Notes: generated by a model from the sequence alone, not told the origin. Shown: positions 19,601-28,716, counted from the stretch's first letter. The stretch: 64,000 nucleotides of DNA from Salipiger sp. IMCC34102 (GCF_004145405.1 NZ_SELQ01000003.1:124001-188000); one strand, 5' to 3'. A program made the numbers and translations.

Positions 19601-19908
19601 GCCTCGTCCACGAAACCCTGGAAGTCCTCCATCGTCCCGTAGTTGGGGTTGATCGCCTTGTATTCCGCGATGTCATAGCCGTCGTCGCGTTGCGGTGACG
19701 GATAGAACGGCAGAAGCCAGATCGCCGTGGCGCCCAGTTCCTGCACGTGGTCGAGCCGTTGCATGAGGCCCGCGAAATCGCCGATCCCGTCGCCGTTGCT
19801 GTCCTGGAAGGCCTTCACGTGGATCTGGTAGATCACCGCGTCCTTGTACCAATCGGGCTGCTCCTCGGCCGGGTTGGCAGCGAGAAGGTCCTTGTCAACG
19901 ATGGTCAT
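16621..19908 (-). CDS. treS: trehalose synthase-maltokinase fusion (TreS-Mak)
   Basis: A bifunctional cytoplasmic enzyme. The N-terminal GH13 domain interconverts trehalose and maltose, and the C-terminal kinase makes maltose-1-phosphate for GlgE. The protein has 1095 residues. TreS motifs are the nucleophile in GLRLDAIPYL near 216, the acid in LLAEANQWPED near 258 and RNHDELTLE near 326. The maltokinase domain starts near 595 (LPLQRWFAAKEDRI) and has the kinase motifs IHGDYHLGQVL near 948 and IIDFEGEP near 968. The start at 19908 follows GGGAGG. The longer frame to 19995 lies within glgE. It overlaps the glgE end by 4 nt. Confidence 0.95.
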   Translation of the reverse strand: MTIVDKDLLAANPAEEQPDWYKDAVIYQIHVKAFQDSNGDGIGDFAGLMQRLDHVQELGATAIWLLPFYPSPQRDDGYDIAEYKAINPNYGTMEDFQGFVDEAHRRGLKVITELVINHTSDQHDWFQAARRAPKGSPERDYYVWSDDPAKWMDKTRVIFNDTHDSNWSWDPVAEQFYWHRFFDHQPDLNFDNPEVLREVLDVMHFWLDTGVDGLRLDAIPYLVERDGTNNENLPETHDILKKIRADLDAHYEGKMLLAEANQWPEDTRPYFGDGDECHMGFHFPLMPRMYMAVAQEDRYPITDIIRQTPEIPEGCQWAIFLRNHDELTLEMVTDRERDYLWDFYASDRRARINMGIRRRLAPLLQNDRRKIELLNSLLFTMPGTPVVYYGDDIGMGDNYYLGDRDGVRTPMQWSGDRNAGFSRADPQRLYLPTIQDPVYGYDAVNVEAQQSAPSSQLNWMKRMIAVRQRHDVFGRGEVDLLYPRNRKVLAYIRRHGDQVVLCVANLSRQAQAAELDLSAYEGRVPIELMGQSPFPPVGELPYLLTMPAYGFYWFLLADAQEAPGWHSPYAQMLPDFITLTTRSGTISGAMDDKSASDFETQTLRDYLPLQRWFAAKEDRITGTKLRRLAEIDGTHLLSVVDVTTDKADQQYFLPLSAAWGEDNLTMGPRLPATLAKLRQANRVGAILDGVVDEDLANALLTRLRDGAEMDAGPEGRIVFTRTDRLDETAAEADEPRLLSSEQSNASIAFSDKLILKLYRRLQKGVQPDIEVARFLTEQTDFEATPPLLGTIDWVDAEGEVTTLGAASEFVRNQGDAWTYVIDALDRDMERLETSADTSEGEAETVMGGPLDLGEVLGRRTAELHRALSSGADDGAFGTRALEKSDLDRMVDEVMGEVTGVLDRLQGQRDGLGETGRALADRLLERRQALLDRVSGLKSATPSGGLARIHGDYHLGQVLVVQTDVRIIDFEGEPTRSLSERTAKTSPLRDIAGMLRSFDYALWTVARRRIDLGADPQQTLDGIDGWREATAGSFLASYRATMEGASVHPSDAAFETALLDLFVIQKAAYEVGYEMSMRPDWIEIPLRGLLSLVEES

Positions 19909-21875
19909 GCAGCGCCTCCCGGCGGAAAGAGTTTCCAGATTGCGTATGGACGGCTTTGCGGATCGAGCGTCAAGCCGTGGTTCTTGCCGTGCCATGTGAA
20001 GCGGTTGCCGTGAATCGCGTCCTCGACCTCGATCGAGCCTTCGTCGGGCAGGCCGAACCGCCAGAGCGGCACCTCGAACTGCACGTCCGCTCCGCCGAAC
20101 GGGTCCAGAAGGACATGGAACAACAGGTAGTTGCGGTTCACCTCGTCGAAACGGCCGTAGTAGAGCACCCGGTCATCGTAGGCGGGGAAGAACTCCAGGT
20201 TCAGGAAATCCTTCATCGCCGGGTTCTCGCGGCGGATACGGTTGATGAGGCGCACGTCGTCCTTGATGTGGCCGGGCGCGTCCAGATCGCGCGACTTTAT
20301 CTCGTACTTCTCGCTGTCGAGGTATTCGTCCTTCGGCGGCAGCCGGTCGGCCTCGCAGAACTCGAACCCCTGGTAGAGACCCCAGTTGCCCGAAAGCGAC
20401 GCCGCCAGCACCGCGCGGGTGCGAAAGCCGGGCCGTCCGCTGTCGTGGTTGAAGTAGGGATTGATGTCGGGCGTGTTGGTAAAGAAGTTCGGCCGCATGA
20501 AGTGACGGCATTCCTCGGTCGTGAGTTCCGTCAGGTACTCGGTCAACTCTTCCTTGGTGTTGCGCCAGGTGTAGTAGGTATAGCTCTGGTTATAGCCCAG
20601 TTTGCCCAGGCGCTTCATCAGCTTGGGCCGGGTGAAGGCCTCCGACAGGAAGATCGCCTCCGGGCAGGTGCGGCGCACCTCTGCGATGATCCACTCCCAG
20701 AACGGAAAAGGCTTCGTGTGCGGGTTGTCTACGCGGAAGATGGTCACGCCGTGGTCGATCCAGAACAGGAACAAGTCGCGGATCGCGGCCCAGAACGGCG
20801 CGTTGGGCGTGCCGTCGGCGTTGTAGTACTTGAAATTGACGATGTCCTCGTACTTCTTCGGCGGGTTCTCGGCGAACTTGATGGTGCCGTCGGGGCGCCG
20901 TTCGAACCAGTCGGGATGTTGCTTGATCCACGGATGGTCGGGGGAGGAATTGAGCGCGATGTCGAGCGCGATCTCCAGCCCCTTGTCCCCGGCGGCCGCG
21001 ACCAATGCGTCGAAGTCGTCCAGCGTGCCCAGTTCGGGATGCACCGCATCCATGCCGCCCTCGGGAGAGCCGATGGCATAAGGTGAGCCGACATCCCCCG
21101 GTCCGGCGGTCAGGGAGTTGTTCTTGCCCTTGCGGTTGGTCGTGCCGATGGGGTGGATCGGAGGAAAGTAGAGCACGTCGAAACCGAGGTCGGCCACGTA
21201 ATCGAGCTTGCCGATCACGTCGCGGAACGTGCCGTGCTGGCCGTCCGCGCCCTGCGAGCGGGGGAAGAGTTCGTACCAGGCAGAGAAAGCGGCGCGCTCG
21301 CGGTCGACCCAGACGGGCACCTGTTCCGACCGGGTCAGGTTCGCGCGCGGACCATGGAGCGCCATGAATCCCGCCGTCTCCTCGGACAGAAGCGTGGCCG
21401 CGTCACCGGACTTCGCGGCCTTCACCAGCGCCTTGTGGGTCTTGGCCTGGCCGCGGGGCGGGGTCATCTCGCCCAGGATCTGCTGGGCCTCCTGCATTTC
21501 GACGCCGACATCCTGGCCTGCGTCGATCTTCTTGCCGGTGTCGCGTGCCCAGGTCCCCCAGACGTCACGCCATCCCAGGACGGTGAAGAACGCAGGCCCG
21601 GTGTCGGAGAAGACGATCTCGGTCCCCCAGCGGTCGTTGGTGATCTTGCGCATCGCGACGATCTCGCCGCTGGGCAGTCCCACGCCGGCCGCATACATCT
21701 CGTGACCGTCGCCGAAGACGTCCGCCGTCAGGGTAAGAGGCCAACCGACCACGGCCTTGGCGGCGAAACGTCCACCGTCGATCTGGGGATCGATCGCCTC
21801 GATCGCAACGCGGCGGCTTGCCAGCTCTTCCAGCCCGGGCGCGCCCGTGGCGCCGGTCTTGCGTTCCAAGTTCAT
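19905..21875 (-). CDS. glgE: alpha-1,4-glucan:maltose-1-phosphate maltosyltransferase, GlgE
   Basis: A GH13_3 enzyme that extends alpha-1,4-glucan with maltosyl units from maltose-1-phosphate. The 656-residue protein has an N-terminal beta domain and a linker, then the catalytic barrel. The nucleophile Asp is in IFRVDNPHTKPFPFWEW near 382, the acid Glu in IFLSEAFTRPKLM near 410, and PPIHPIGTTNRKGKNN near 245 is a family stretch. It is first in the order glgE, treS-mak, glgB, a complete trehalose-to-branched-glucan route. The ATG has a modest GGGGGC upstream. Confidence 0.96.
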   Translation of the reverse strand: MNLERKTGATGAPGLEELASRRVAIEAIDPQIDGGRFAAKAVVGWPLTLTADVFGDGHEMYAAGVGLPSGEIVAMRKITNDRWGTEIVFSDTGPAFFTVLGWRDVWGTWARDTGKKIDAGQDVGVEMQEAQQILGEMTPPRGQAKTHKALVKAAKSGDAATLLSEETAGFMALHGPRANLTRSEQVPVWVDRERAAFSAWYELFPRSQGADGQHGTFRDVIGKLDYVADLGFDVLYFPPIHPIGTTNRKGKNNSLTAGPGDVGSPYAIGSPEGGMDAVHPELGTLDDFDALVAAAGDKGLEIALDIALNSSPDHPWIKQHPDWFERRPDGTIKFAENPPKKYEDIVNFKYYNADGTPNAPFWAAIRDLFLFWIDHGVTIFRVDNPHTKPFPFWEWIIAEVRRTCPEAIFLSEAFTRPKLMKRLGKLGYNQSYTYYTWRNTKEELTEYLTELTTEECRHFMRPNFFTNTPDINPYFNHDSGRPGFRTRAVLAASLSGNWGLYQGFEFCEADRLPPKDEYLDSEKYEIKSRDLDAPGHIKDDVRLINRIRRENPAMKDFLNLEFFPAYDDRVLYYGRFDEVNRNYLLFHVLLDPFGGADVQFEVPLWRFGLPDEGSIEVEDAIHGNRFTWHGKNHGLTLDPQSRPYAIWKLFPPGGAA

Positions 21876-22020
21876 GAAATGCCCCCAGTTCGATACGTTT
21901 CTGCCGCCGCATGCGGCATATCTTGCAGCTCAAACGCTCAGAGGGCGGGGCAGTTCCGAGCCGGCTGCGTCATTGTGTCAAGTATTCGGCGACGAGACCG
22001 ATTTCCGGCGGGCGCGATGA
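21876..22020. other. upstream region of the glgE operon
   Basis: This gap between glgE and the molybdenum oxidoreductase terminator probably holds the glgE promoter. A 12-bp perfect palindrome, GCCGCATGCGGC, lies at 21906-21917. I cannot identify a regulator or a clear -35/-10 pair. Confidence 0.35.
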
Positions 22021-22050
22021 AAAACGGGGCACCGCGCAAACCGGTGCCCC
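22021..22050 (-). terminator. rho-independent terminator of the aldehyde oxidoreductase operon
   Basis: On the minus strand, a perfect 9-bp stem GGGGCACCG/CGGTGCCCC (22042-22050 with 22026-22034) with a 7-nt loop is followed by GTTTTT. It lies 14 bp after the stop codon of the Mo-subunit gene. Confidence 0.88.
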
Positions 22051-22063
22051 GCATGCTGCGTCC

Positions 22064-24229
22064 TCAGGCCTGCGGCAGCAGGTCCTCGACGTGGATCGGG
22101 GTATGGCGCACCCGCGTTCCGGTCGCGTGGTAAACCGCGTTGGCAATGGCCGCGGCGGTGCCGACGATGCCGATCTCGCCGATACCCTTCACGCCGGCGG
22201 GGTTCACCTTCGTGTCGGTTTCGGGCACCAGGATCGCCTCCAGTTCCTGGACGTCGGCGTTCGTGGGCACGAGGTATTCCGCGATGTTGGCGTTCACGAT
22301 CTTGCCGTTGCGCGGATCGACCTCCGTCTTTTCGAGCAGCGCATGCCCGATCCCCCAGATCATCCCGCCCAGGTACTGCGACCGGGCGGTCTGTTCGTTC
22401 ATGATTCGACCCGCCGCGAAGGCCCCGATCAGGCGGGGCACGCGGATCTCGCGGGTGTACTTGTGCACCCGGACTTCCGCGAACTGTGCGCCGAAGGCAA
22501 AGGCGGTGTAGTCCTCTTCCGCTCCGCCCACGATGGCGACCTTGCCGTTGTAGAGCGTCTTGGCCTGCTGTCGGCTGGCGGCCGGCGGGATCCATTCTGC
22601 GTATTCCTCGATCGCGCGCTGGCCGAAGGCTTCGAAAGCCGCGGTGGGATCCATGGTCTCGGCGGTGGTGCCCATCCGGTCGTGGATCTGCGCCACGGCC
22701 ATTTCGATCGCGCTGACGTTGGACGCGGTCGAGATCGACCCGCCCGCGATGGTGCCGGGCGGCAGGCGCGAGTCGCCCAGCTCGACCTTAACGGAGTCGA
22801 CCGGGATGCCCAGCGCCAGGGCCGTGGCCTGGGCGATGACGGTATAGGCGCCCGTGCCGACGTCGTGGCTGGCCACCCAGACGCGGGCCTGGCCGGTCGC
22901 ATCGAAATGGATGCGCACGGCGCAGGGGCCCATCTGCGTGGGGTAGGTGGCCGTCGCACAGCCCCAGCCGACCAGCCAGTCGCCTTCGGTGCGCGCGCCC
23001 ACGGTCTGCTCGTAGTCCGACCAGCCGAAGCGTTCGGCGGCGGCGTCGTAGCACTCCATCAACGACCGGGAGGTGAAGGGCACGCCGTTCACCGGCTCCG
23101 CGTCGATGTCGTTGATCCGGCGCAGTTCCACCGGGTCCATGCTCAGCTTCCATGCCAACTCGTCGACGCCGGATTCCAGCGCGAAGAAGTAAGGCGCCTC
23201 CGGCGGGGCGCGCATGAAGCCGGGGGTCTGGCGGTCGGCGTGAATGCAGGTGACCCCGGTGCGCACCGCGTCGGCATGATACATCCGGGCGGTGTTCTCG
23301 CCCCCGTTCACCACGTAGGTGTCCGCGCGCGAGCTGATCTCGCGGCCCTGGTGCTCGAACCCGGTGAAGCGCCCGTCGGCCGTGGCGCCCAGGCGAAAGT
23401 CCTGCTCGGTCTCGGCCCGGTAGGAGGCCGTGGTGAACCCCTGTTCGCGGGTGACGTAGAGTTTCACGGGACGTCCCTGGTCGCGCGCCGCGGCGGCGAC
23501 CATCGCGGTCCAGGTGAAGAGCGAGCCCTTGCCGCCGAACCCGCCGCCCACGTAAGGCGAGACGACGCGCACCCGGGCCGCGTCGATGCCAAGCTCCTCC
23601 GCGATGCCGGCGGCGAAGCCTTCGACCCACTGGCTGGGCACGTAGACCGTCAACTCGTCGCCCGCCCATTGCGCGGTGGTGGAGAACAGTTCCATCGCGT
23701 TGTGGGTGTTGGCGTAAGTGGTGTAGGTCTCCTCGACCCTTTGCGAGGAAGCCTCCATGGCCTGCTCGATGTCCCCCATGGAAAGACCGCGATCGGGCAG
23801 GTCCTCGGGCTCCAGCCCGCTGGCCCCGAAGACGGCCGCCGGGTCCTGCTCTTCGTATTGCACCCGCATGGAGCGGGCCGCCTCGCGCGCGCCGATCAGC
23901 GTGTCGGCGACCACGAGGCCCACGATCTCTCCGTTGAAGCGCACGTCGGCACTCTCGAAGGGACGCCAGCTTTGCTGTGCGCGACCGCCCGCGCCGAAGA
24001 AGTCGGCGGCGTCGACGGGCAGGGGATTGGCGTGGGAATAGACTGCCCGGACGCCGGGCACGGCGCGCGCGGCACTGTCGTCGATGGACGTGACGCGTCC
24101 CAGGCCCACGGTCGAGGTGACGAGTTCGGCGTAAAGCGGCGTGCCCACCGAAAAGTCGGCGGCGTAGTTCGCGGACCCGGTGACCTTCAGCTTGCCGTCG
24201 ATGCGGTGAACGGGGTTTCCGATGCTCAT
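22064..24229 (-). CDS. xanthine dehydrogenase-family aldehyde oxidoreductase, molybdopterin subunit (PaoC type)
   Basis: The large catalytic subunit, 721 residues, of a heterotrimeric molybdenum hydroxylase that oxidises aldehydes or related substrates. The family pattern is visible: an N-terminal IGNPVHRIDGKLKVTGSANY, a central GGGFGGKGS near 219-227 that contacts the cofactor, and a C-terminal GVKGIGEIG with the catalytic Glu in the KGIGE context near residue 685. It overlaps the FAD-subunit gene by 4 nt. The Tat signal on the small subunit indicates a periplasmic complex like E. coli PaoABC. Confidence 0.92.
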   Translation of the reverse strand: MSIGNPVHRIDGKLKVTGSANYAADFSVGTPLYAELVTSTVGLGRVTSIDDSAARAVPGVRAVYSHANPLPVDAADFFGAGGRAQQSWRPFESADVRFNGEIVGLVVADTLIGAREAARSMRVQYEEQDPAAVFGASGLEPEDLPDRGLSMGDIEQAMEASSQRVEETYTTYANTHNAMELFSTTAQWAGDELTVYVPSQWVEGFAAGIAEELGIDAARVRVVSPYVGGGFGGKGSLFTWTAMVAAAARDQGRPVKLYVTREQGFTTASYRAETEQDFRLGATADGRFTGFEHQGREISSRADTYVVNGGENTARMYHADAVRTGVTCIHADRQTPGFMRAPPEAPYFFALESGVDELAWKLSMDPVELRRINDIDAEPVNGVPFTSRSLMECYDAAAERFGWSDYEQTVGARTEGDWLVGWGCATATYPTQMGPCAVRIHFDATGQARVWVASHDVGTGAYTVIAQATALALGIPVDSVKVELGDSRLPPGTIAGGSISTASNVSAIEMAVAQIHDRMGTTAETMDPTAAFEAFGQRAIEEYAEWIPPAASRQQAKTLYNGKVAIVGGAEEDYTAFAFGAQFAEVRVHKYTREIRVPRLIGAFAAGRIMNEQTARSQYLGGMIWGIGHALLEKTEVDPRNGKIVNANIAEYLVPTNADVQELEAILVPETDTKVNPAGVKGIGEIGIVGTAAAIANAVYHATGTRVRHTPIHVEDLLPQA

Positions 24230-25236
24230 TGCGTGCCCTCCCGGGTCAAGGCGGCGGCCTCCATGAGGCCCCGAAGAATGGTTTGCTGGCCGAGCGGGAT
24301 CTTGAAGTCGTTGTGACCCCAGCCGCGGGCATCCGCGAAGGCGATGCGGCCGGCCTCGAGGCCGGTTTCCTCGGTCAGGGTCTTGCCGGCGAGGTAGTCC
24401 TCCGCCGCGCGGGCGCGCCAGGGCACCGTTGCCACGCCGCCCAGACCGATGCGCGCCTCGCGGATCGTGTCCTCCTCCATATCGAGTGCCACGGCGGCCG
24501 AGGCCACGGCGAAGGCGTAGCTCTCGCGGTCGCGGACCTTGGTGTAGACCGACCGCCAGGCCCAGTCGGGAAGGTCAATGAGGTATCCCGTGATGAGATC
24601 GGCGTCACCCAGCGTCGTCTCGACCGCGGGGGTGTCGCCGGGCAGGGTGTGCAGATCCTCGAAGGCGATGGTGCGGTCCCCCTCGGGGCCGGTGACCTCG
24701 ACCTGCGTGTCGAAGAGGATGAGCGCGTTGGCCCAGTCGCCCGCGTAGGTCGCGATGCAGTCCTCCGACGTGCCCAGCACCGCAAGCAAGCGGTTTACGC
24801 CTTCGGTCGCGGCACAACCGGAGCCGGGCTCGCGCTTGTTGCAGGCGCTCGCCACGTCGCGGAAGTAGGGGCAGCGGGTGCGTTGCAGCACGTTGCCGCC
24901 CAATGTGGCCACGTTGCGCAACTGCGGCGAGGCCGCTTTCCACAGCGCGTCCGACAGGGCCGGCGCGCGGTCGCGGAAGGCGGGGTGTTCGGCGGCGGCT
25001 GCCATCGTGGTGCCTGCGCCGACGTAGAGCGCGCCATCGCGCTCCTCGATCCCCGCGGGCAGCAGGGTCTTCACGTCCGTCAGGCTGTCGGGGGTCAGCA
25101 CGTGCAGTTTCATCAGGTCGAGCACGGTGGTGCCACCGGCGAGGAAGGCACCGCCCTGGCCGGCGGCGCTCATGGGGTCGACCATTCCGACCGCGGCTTG
25201 GGCGCTGGCGGGTTTTTGATAGGCGAAGGATTTCAT
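24226..25236 (-). CDS. aldehyde oxidoreductase FAD-binding subunit (PaoB type)
   Basis: The FAD subunit of the trimeric molybdenum hydroxylase, 336 residues. It has the FAD-binding stretch LAGGTTVLDLMK near 30-42 and the LGGNVLQRTRCPYFRD block. The cysteines in RCPYFRD, ACNK and GSGCAA near 113-133 and the later EDC near 152 match the extra 4Fe-4S ligands of the PaoB branch, which ordinary xanthine dehydrogenase FAD subunits lack. The start at 25236 overlaps the small-subunit stop by 1 nt. Confidence 0.9.
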   Translation of the reverse strand: MKSFAYQKPASAQAAVGMVDPMSAAGQGGAFLAGGTTVLDLMKLHVLTPDSLTDVKTLLPAGIEERDGALYVGAGTTMAAAAEHPAFRDRAPALSDALWKAASPQLRNVATLGGNVLQRTRCPYFRDVASACNKREPGSGCAATEGVNRLLAVLGTSEDCIATYAGDWANALILFDTQVEVTGPEGDRTIAFEDLHTLPGDTPAVETTLGDADLITGYLIDLPDWAWRSVYTKVRDRESYAFAVASAAVALDMEEDTIREARIGLGGVATVPWRARAAEDYLAGKTLTEETGLEAGRIAFADARGWGHNDFKIPLGQQTILRGLMEAAALTREGTQ

Positions 25237-25865
25237 CAGCCGGCCTCCTCGACCTGGTCGCGGGCCTGTTCGACGGCGGCAACGATACCCTTGTAGGCCC
25301 CGCAGCGGCACAGGTTGCCGCTCATGTACTCGCGGATCTCGGGGGCGCTGCCCGCGTGGCCTTCGCGCACGCAGCCGATGGCCGACATGATCTGGCCGGG
25401 GGTGCAATAGCCGCACTGGAACCCGTCGTTGTCGATGAAGGCCTGCTGCATCGGGTGCAACTCGCCTTCGTCCGAGATGCCCTCGATCGTGGTGACCTCC
25501 GACCCCTCCAGCGTCGCCATCAGCGTGAGGCAGGAGTTCACCCGCGCGCCGTCGATCAGAACGGTGCAGGCGCCGCACTGGGCGTGGTTGCAACCGACCT
25601 TGGTGCCCGTCAGGTCCAGATCCTCGCGCAGGTAGTCGAGCAGGGTGGTCCGCGCATCGAGCGTCGCCGTCTGCGTCTTGCCGTTGATCGAGAAGGACAC
25701 GGTCGGCGTCGTGCTGCCGGTCGCCTGTGCGTCCGCCTGCGCCTGGGCCGCGCCTCCGGCGAAGTTGCCCAAAGCCGCCGCGCCGGAGGCCACGGAGCCT
25801 TGCAGCAGGCCGCGTCGGGACACGCGCGGTCCCTCTCGGTTGGTTCCGCCCGGTGTCTTGGCCAT
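25236..25865 (-). CDS. aldehyde oxidoreductase iron-sulfur subunit with Tat signal (PaoA type)
   Basis: The two-[2Fe-2S] subunit, 209 residues. A twin-arginine signal with SRRGLLQGS near 15-23 and a hydrophobic region precedes the mature domain, so the complex is exported to the periplasm. The plant-ferredoxin-like motif with CNHAQCGACTVL and the C-terminal CGYCTPGQIM and CRCG motifs supply the eight cysteine ligands. AGGGGA before the ATG at 25865 sets the start. The longer frame to 26156 has no support. It is the first gene of the operon. Confidence 0.92.
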   Translation of the reverse strand: MAKTPGGTNREGPRVSRRGLLQGSVASGAAALGNFAGGAAQAQADAQATGSTTPTVSFSINGKTQTATLDARTTLLDYLREDLDLTGTKVGCNHAQCGACTVLIDGARVNSCLTLMATLEGSEVTTIEGISDEGELHPMQQAFIDNDGFQCGYCTPGQIMSAIGCVREGHAGSAPEIREYMSGNLCRCGAYKGIVAAVEQARDQVEEAG

Positions 25866-26132
25866 GCCGCTATCCCCTAAATTGTCACGTGAAAGTCGGG
25901 GTGTAATTTCATTGCGCGCAATCGGGTTCCGAGCTTTTTCGCATGTGAATCGGTCGAAGTCCGATGTTTTGCAGGTCCGGGGCCTGCAGGGGTGGCGGTT
26001 CGCCCGCGCGAAGCGACAAACCGTCGCAACCGGGCCGAGGCGGGAGGGGGGCGGTCCCGGCGCGCGGCGAACTTCGGCTTGGCAATCGCGCCCCTCGCCC
26101 CCAATGATCGCCCCGACATGAAGGAGACGCCC
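25866..26132. promoter_or_regulatory. divergent promoter region with 12-bp palindrome
   Basis: This 267-bp gap separates the divergent aldehyde oxidoreductase and amidase genes. It contains a perfect palindrome, ATTGCGCGCAAT, at 25911-25922, and a small hairpin TGCAGG/CCTGCA at 25970-25988. A lower-GC patch at about 25870-25970 is the likely promoter zone. The regulator is unknown. Confidence 0.45.
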
Positions 26133-27563
26133 ATGATCGACACCTTTCGGGATCACGATGCCATCGGCCTTGCGGAACTGGTGGCCGGCGGTCAGGTGAG
26201 CCCCACGGAACTGCTCGACACGGCACTCGCGCGCGCCCGGGCGGTGAACCCCGCGGTCAACGCGGTGGTGAACGACGCGACCTCAGTCGCCCGCGCCCGC
26301 ATCAGCGCAGGTCTGCCGGATGGACCGTTGAGGGGCGTGCCGTTCCTGCTGAAGGACTTGGGCTGCGAGGCGGTAGACTACCCCTGTCACATCGGCTCCC
26401 GGCTGTTTCGCGACACGCGGTTCGCGCGGAATTCCGCGATCTTCGACCGGTTGTCGGGGGCCGGGCTGGTGCCGTTTGCGCGCACCACCGCGCCCGAGAT
26501 GGGGATCGGCACCGCGACCGAGGCGGCCGTCTACGGCGGGCCGACCCGCAACCCATGGAGCCTGGATCACACGCCTGGCGGCTCCTCGGGCGGGGCGGCG
26601 GCGGCGGTCGCGGCGGGGATCGTGCCGGCGGCCCATGGCTCCGACGGGGGCGGGTCGGTCCGGGTGCCGGCCTCGAACTGCGGGCTGTTCGGGTTCAAGG
26701 CAACGCGGGCGCGCTTGCCGGACGGTCCTTACGCGGGCGAAGGTTGGGCGGGCATGGCGATCGAAGGGTTCCTGACCCGCAGCGTGCGGGACACGGCACT
26801 TCTGACGGATATCTGCGCAGGGGCCGACCTTGGCGCGCCCTACGCGGCCCCGCCTATGCCGTCGAGCTTCATGCAGGCCATCGACACCCCTGTCGCGCCG
26901 CTCAGGATCGCGCTGTGCGATACGACCTTCACCGGAGAGGACATCGACCCTGTCTGCCGGGCCGCGGTGCAGGACGCGGCCCGCCTGCTGGAAGACATGG
27001 GTCATCACGTTGTCCCCGCGCGGCCTGCAAAGGCCGATACGCAGGCCATGATGTCCGCCTGGACCGACATCGTCGCCTGCGGCACCGCAGAGGCGGTTCT
27101 GCGCAAGCTGGGCAGTCTGGGCCGCGGGCTTTTGCCGGACGACGTGGAGGGCGTCACCCGTGGTGCGCTGGCGCACGCCGCCACGATCAGTGGGGCGGAT
27201 TACATCGCCTGTATCGACACGATCCATGCCTACGGTCGGCAGATGGCGGATTTCTTCCAGGATTACGACATCCTGCTGACGCCCACGCTGGCGGAACCGC
27301 CTGCCCGGATCGGGCGCCTCGATCACGCGACGGAGGATTACGTGGGCTACCGGATGGAACAGGTCTTCCCCTATTCGCCCTTCGCCGCCGCCTTCAACGC
27401 CAGCGGGCAGCCTGCCGCCTCGGTCCCGCTCTACTGGAGCGAGGCCGGCCTTCCCATCGGCATCCACCTCGCCGCGCGGTTCGGCGAGGATACGCGACTG
27501 ATGGCGCTTTGCGCAGATCTCGAACGGGCTCGCCCATGGTTTCATCGCACGCCCCGGATCTAG
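26133..27563 (+). CDS. amidase (amidase signature family)
   Basis: An amidase-signature hydrolase of 476 residues that cleaves a C-N amide bond. The Ser-cisSer-Lys triad can be traced: Lys in PFLLKDLG near 72, and the GGSSGG motif in [13 protein letters not shown] near 149-154, with the Gly-rich [11 protein letters not shown] following at about 174-184. AAGGAG six bases before the ATG at 26133 sets the start, ahead of an alternative ATG at 26118. It is divergent from the aldehyde oxidoreductase and 73 nt before the polyamine-type ABC operon. The substrate is unknown. Confidence 0.88.
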   Translation: MIDTFRDHDAIGLAELVAGGQVSPTELLDTALARARAVNPAVNAVVNDATSVARARISAGLPDGPLRGVPFLLKDLGCEAVDYPCHIGSRLFRDTRFARNSAIFDRLSGAGLVPFARTTAPEMGIGTATEAAVYGGPTRNPWSLDHTPGGSSGGAAAAVAAGIVPAAHGSDGGGSVRVPASNCGLFGFKATRARLPDGPYAGEGWAGMAIEGFLTRSVRDTALLTDICAGADLGAPYAAPPMPSSFMQAIDTPVAPLRIALCDTTFTGEDIDPVCRAAVQDAARLLEDMGHHVVPARPAKADTQAMMSAWTDIVACGTAEAVLRKLGSLGRGLLPDDVEGVTRGALAHAATISGADYIACIDTIHAYGRQMADFFQDYDILLTPTLAEPPARIGRLDHATEDYVGYRMEQVFPYSPFAAAFNASGQPAASVPLYWSEAGLPIGIHLAARFGEDTRLMALCADLERARPWFHRTPRI

Positions 27564-27636
27564 GGGCGCGAACACGGTATCCCTTGCAATCGCCACGATT
27601 TCTCGCTCTCCTCGACGGGCAATCGAGAGGTACGCG

Positions 27637-28716
27637 ATGAGCGACGAAAACGCCGTCGAAGCGCGCGCGGCGCGCAAGATCTACGGTCAGGGGGCAGGGG
27701 CCGTCACCGCGCTCGACGGGGTCTCGCTTCTGATCCGGAAGGGCGAGTTCTTTACCTTGCTGGGCCCGTCGGGCTGCGGCAAGACCACGCTGCTCAAGCT
27801 GATTGCGGGGTTCGAAAGCCCGACCGAAGGGCAGATCCTGCTCGACGGAACCGACATCACCTACGACCCGCCCAACCGGCGTCCCGTGAACACGGTCTTT
27901 CAGTCCTACGCGCTGTTTCCGCACCTCACCGTCGCCGATAACATCGGTTTCGGCCTGCGGATGCAGGGCCGGCCCAAGCGGGAGGTGGCGGACACGGTCG
28001 CGCGGATGTTGGCGCTGGTGCGGCTCGAGGCGATGGCCGATCGCAAGCCGGGGCAACTCTCGGGCGGGCAGCAGCAGCGCGTGGCGCTGGCCCGGGCGCT
28101 GGCGCCCAGCCCCAAGGTGCTGCTGCTGGACGAGCCGCTGTCCGCGCTGGATCTACAGTTGCGCAAGGAGATGCAGGTCGAGCTGAAGCGCCTGCAGGTC
28201 GAAACCGGGATCACCTTCGTCTTCGTGACCCACGACCAGGAAGAGGCGCTGACCATGTCCGACCGGATCGGCGTGATGCAGGCGGGACGGCTCCTGCAGG
28301 TGGGCGATCCGCGCGCGATCTACACCCGGCCCGCGAACCGCTTCGTCGCCTCCTTCATCGGGGAGTCGAACTTCCTGACCGGAACGCGCGACGGGGACAC
28401 GCTGGCGCTGGGCGCCGGGCCCCGCCTGACCGCCACGGCGATGGACGGCGCGCCAGCCTCCGGCCCCGTCACCGCGGCGATCAGGCCCGAACAGGTGCGC
28501 ATCGTGCAAGGCGGCGGCGAGGGGATTCCGGCCACCGTCGTACGCTCGGTCTATTTCGGAACCGACACCCATGCCGTCGTGGCGCTGACCGACGGGACGG
28601 AGATCACGGTGCGGATGCAAAGCCCCGCCTCGGGCGATGCCGGCCTCGCACCGGGGCAGGAGGTTCGACTGACCTTCGAGCCGGGCGCGCTCATCGTCCT
28701 GCCGGAGGTCGCATGA
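27637..28716 (+). CDS. polyamine-type ABC transporter ATP-binding protein (PotA family)
   Basis: The ATPase of an importer for putrescine, spermidine or related compounds, 359 residues. Walker [10 protein letters not shown] is near 43-51, the signature LSGGQQQR near 139-146, and Walker B LLLDEP near 162. A C-terminal TOBE region with [10 protein letters not shown] near 285 is normal for this family. It is followed by two permeases and a binding protein, in the order A-B-C-D. It overlaps the first permease by ATGA. Confidence 0.9.
   Translation: MSDENAVEARAARKIYGQGAGAVTALDGVSLLIRKGEFFTLLGPSGCGKTTLLKLIAGFESPTEGQILLDGTDITYDPPNRRPVNTVFQSYALFPHLTVADNIGFGLRMQGRPKREVADTVARMLALVRLEAMADRKPGQLSGGQQQRVALARALAPSPKVLLLDEPLSALDLQLRKEMQVELKRLQVETGITFVFVTHDQEEALTMSDRIGVMQAGRLLQVGDPRAIYTRPANRFVASFIGESNFLTGTRDGDTLALGAGPRLTATAMDGAPASGPVTAAIRPEQVRIVQGGGEGIPATVVRSVYFGTDTHAVVALTDGTEITVRMQSPASGDAGLAPGQEVRLTFEPGALIVLPEVA

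Noticed and set aside
17050-19698. 882-codon open frame on the plus strand
   Set aside because: It is antisense to the TreS-maltokinase gene, which has all catalytic motifs. The antisense product has no domain signature.
21906-21917. GCCGCATGCGGC palindrome as an operator for glgE
   Set aside because: A 12-bp GC palindrome is not rare in DNA of this composition, and no second copy or regulator gene supports it.
21911-24316. 801-codon open frame on the plus strand
   Set aside because: It is antisense to the molybdopterin subunit and runs across the terminator. It has no recognisable domain.
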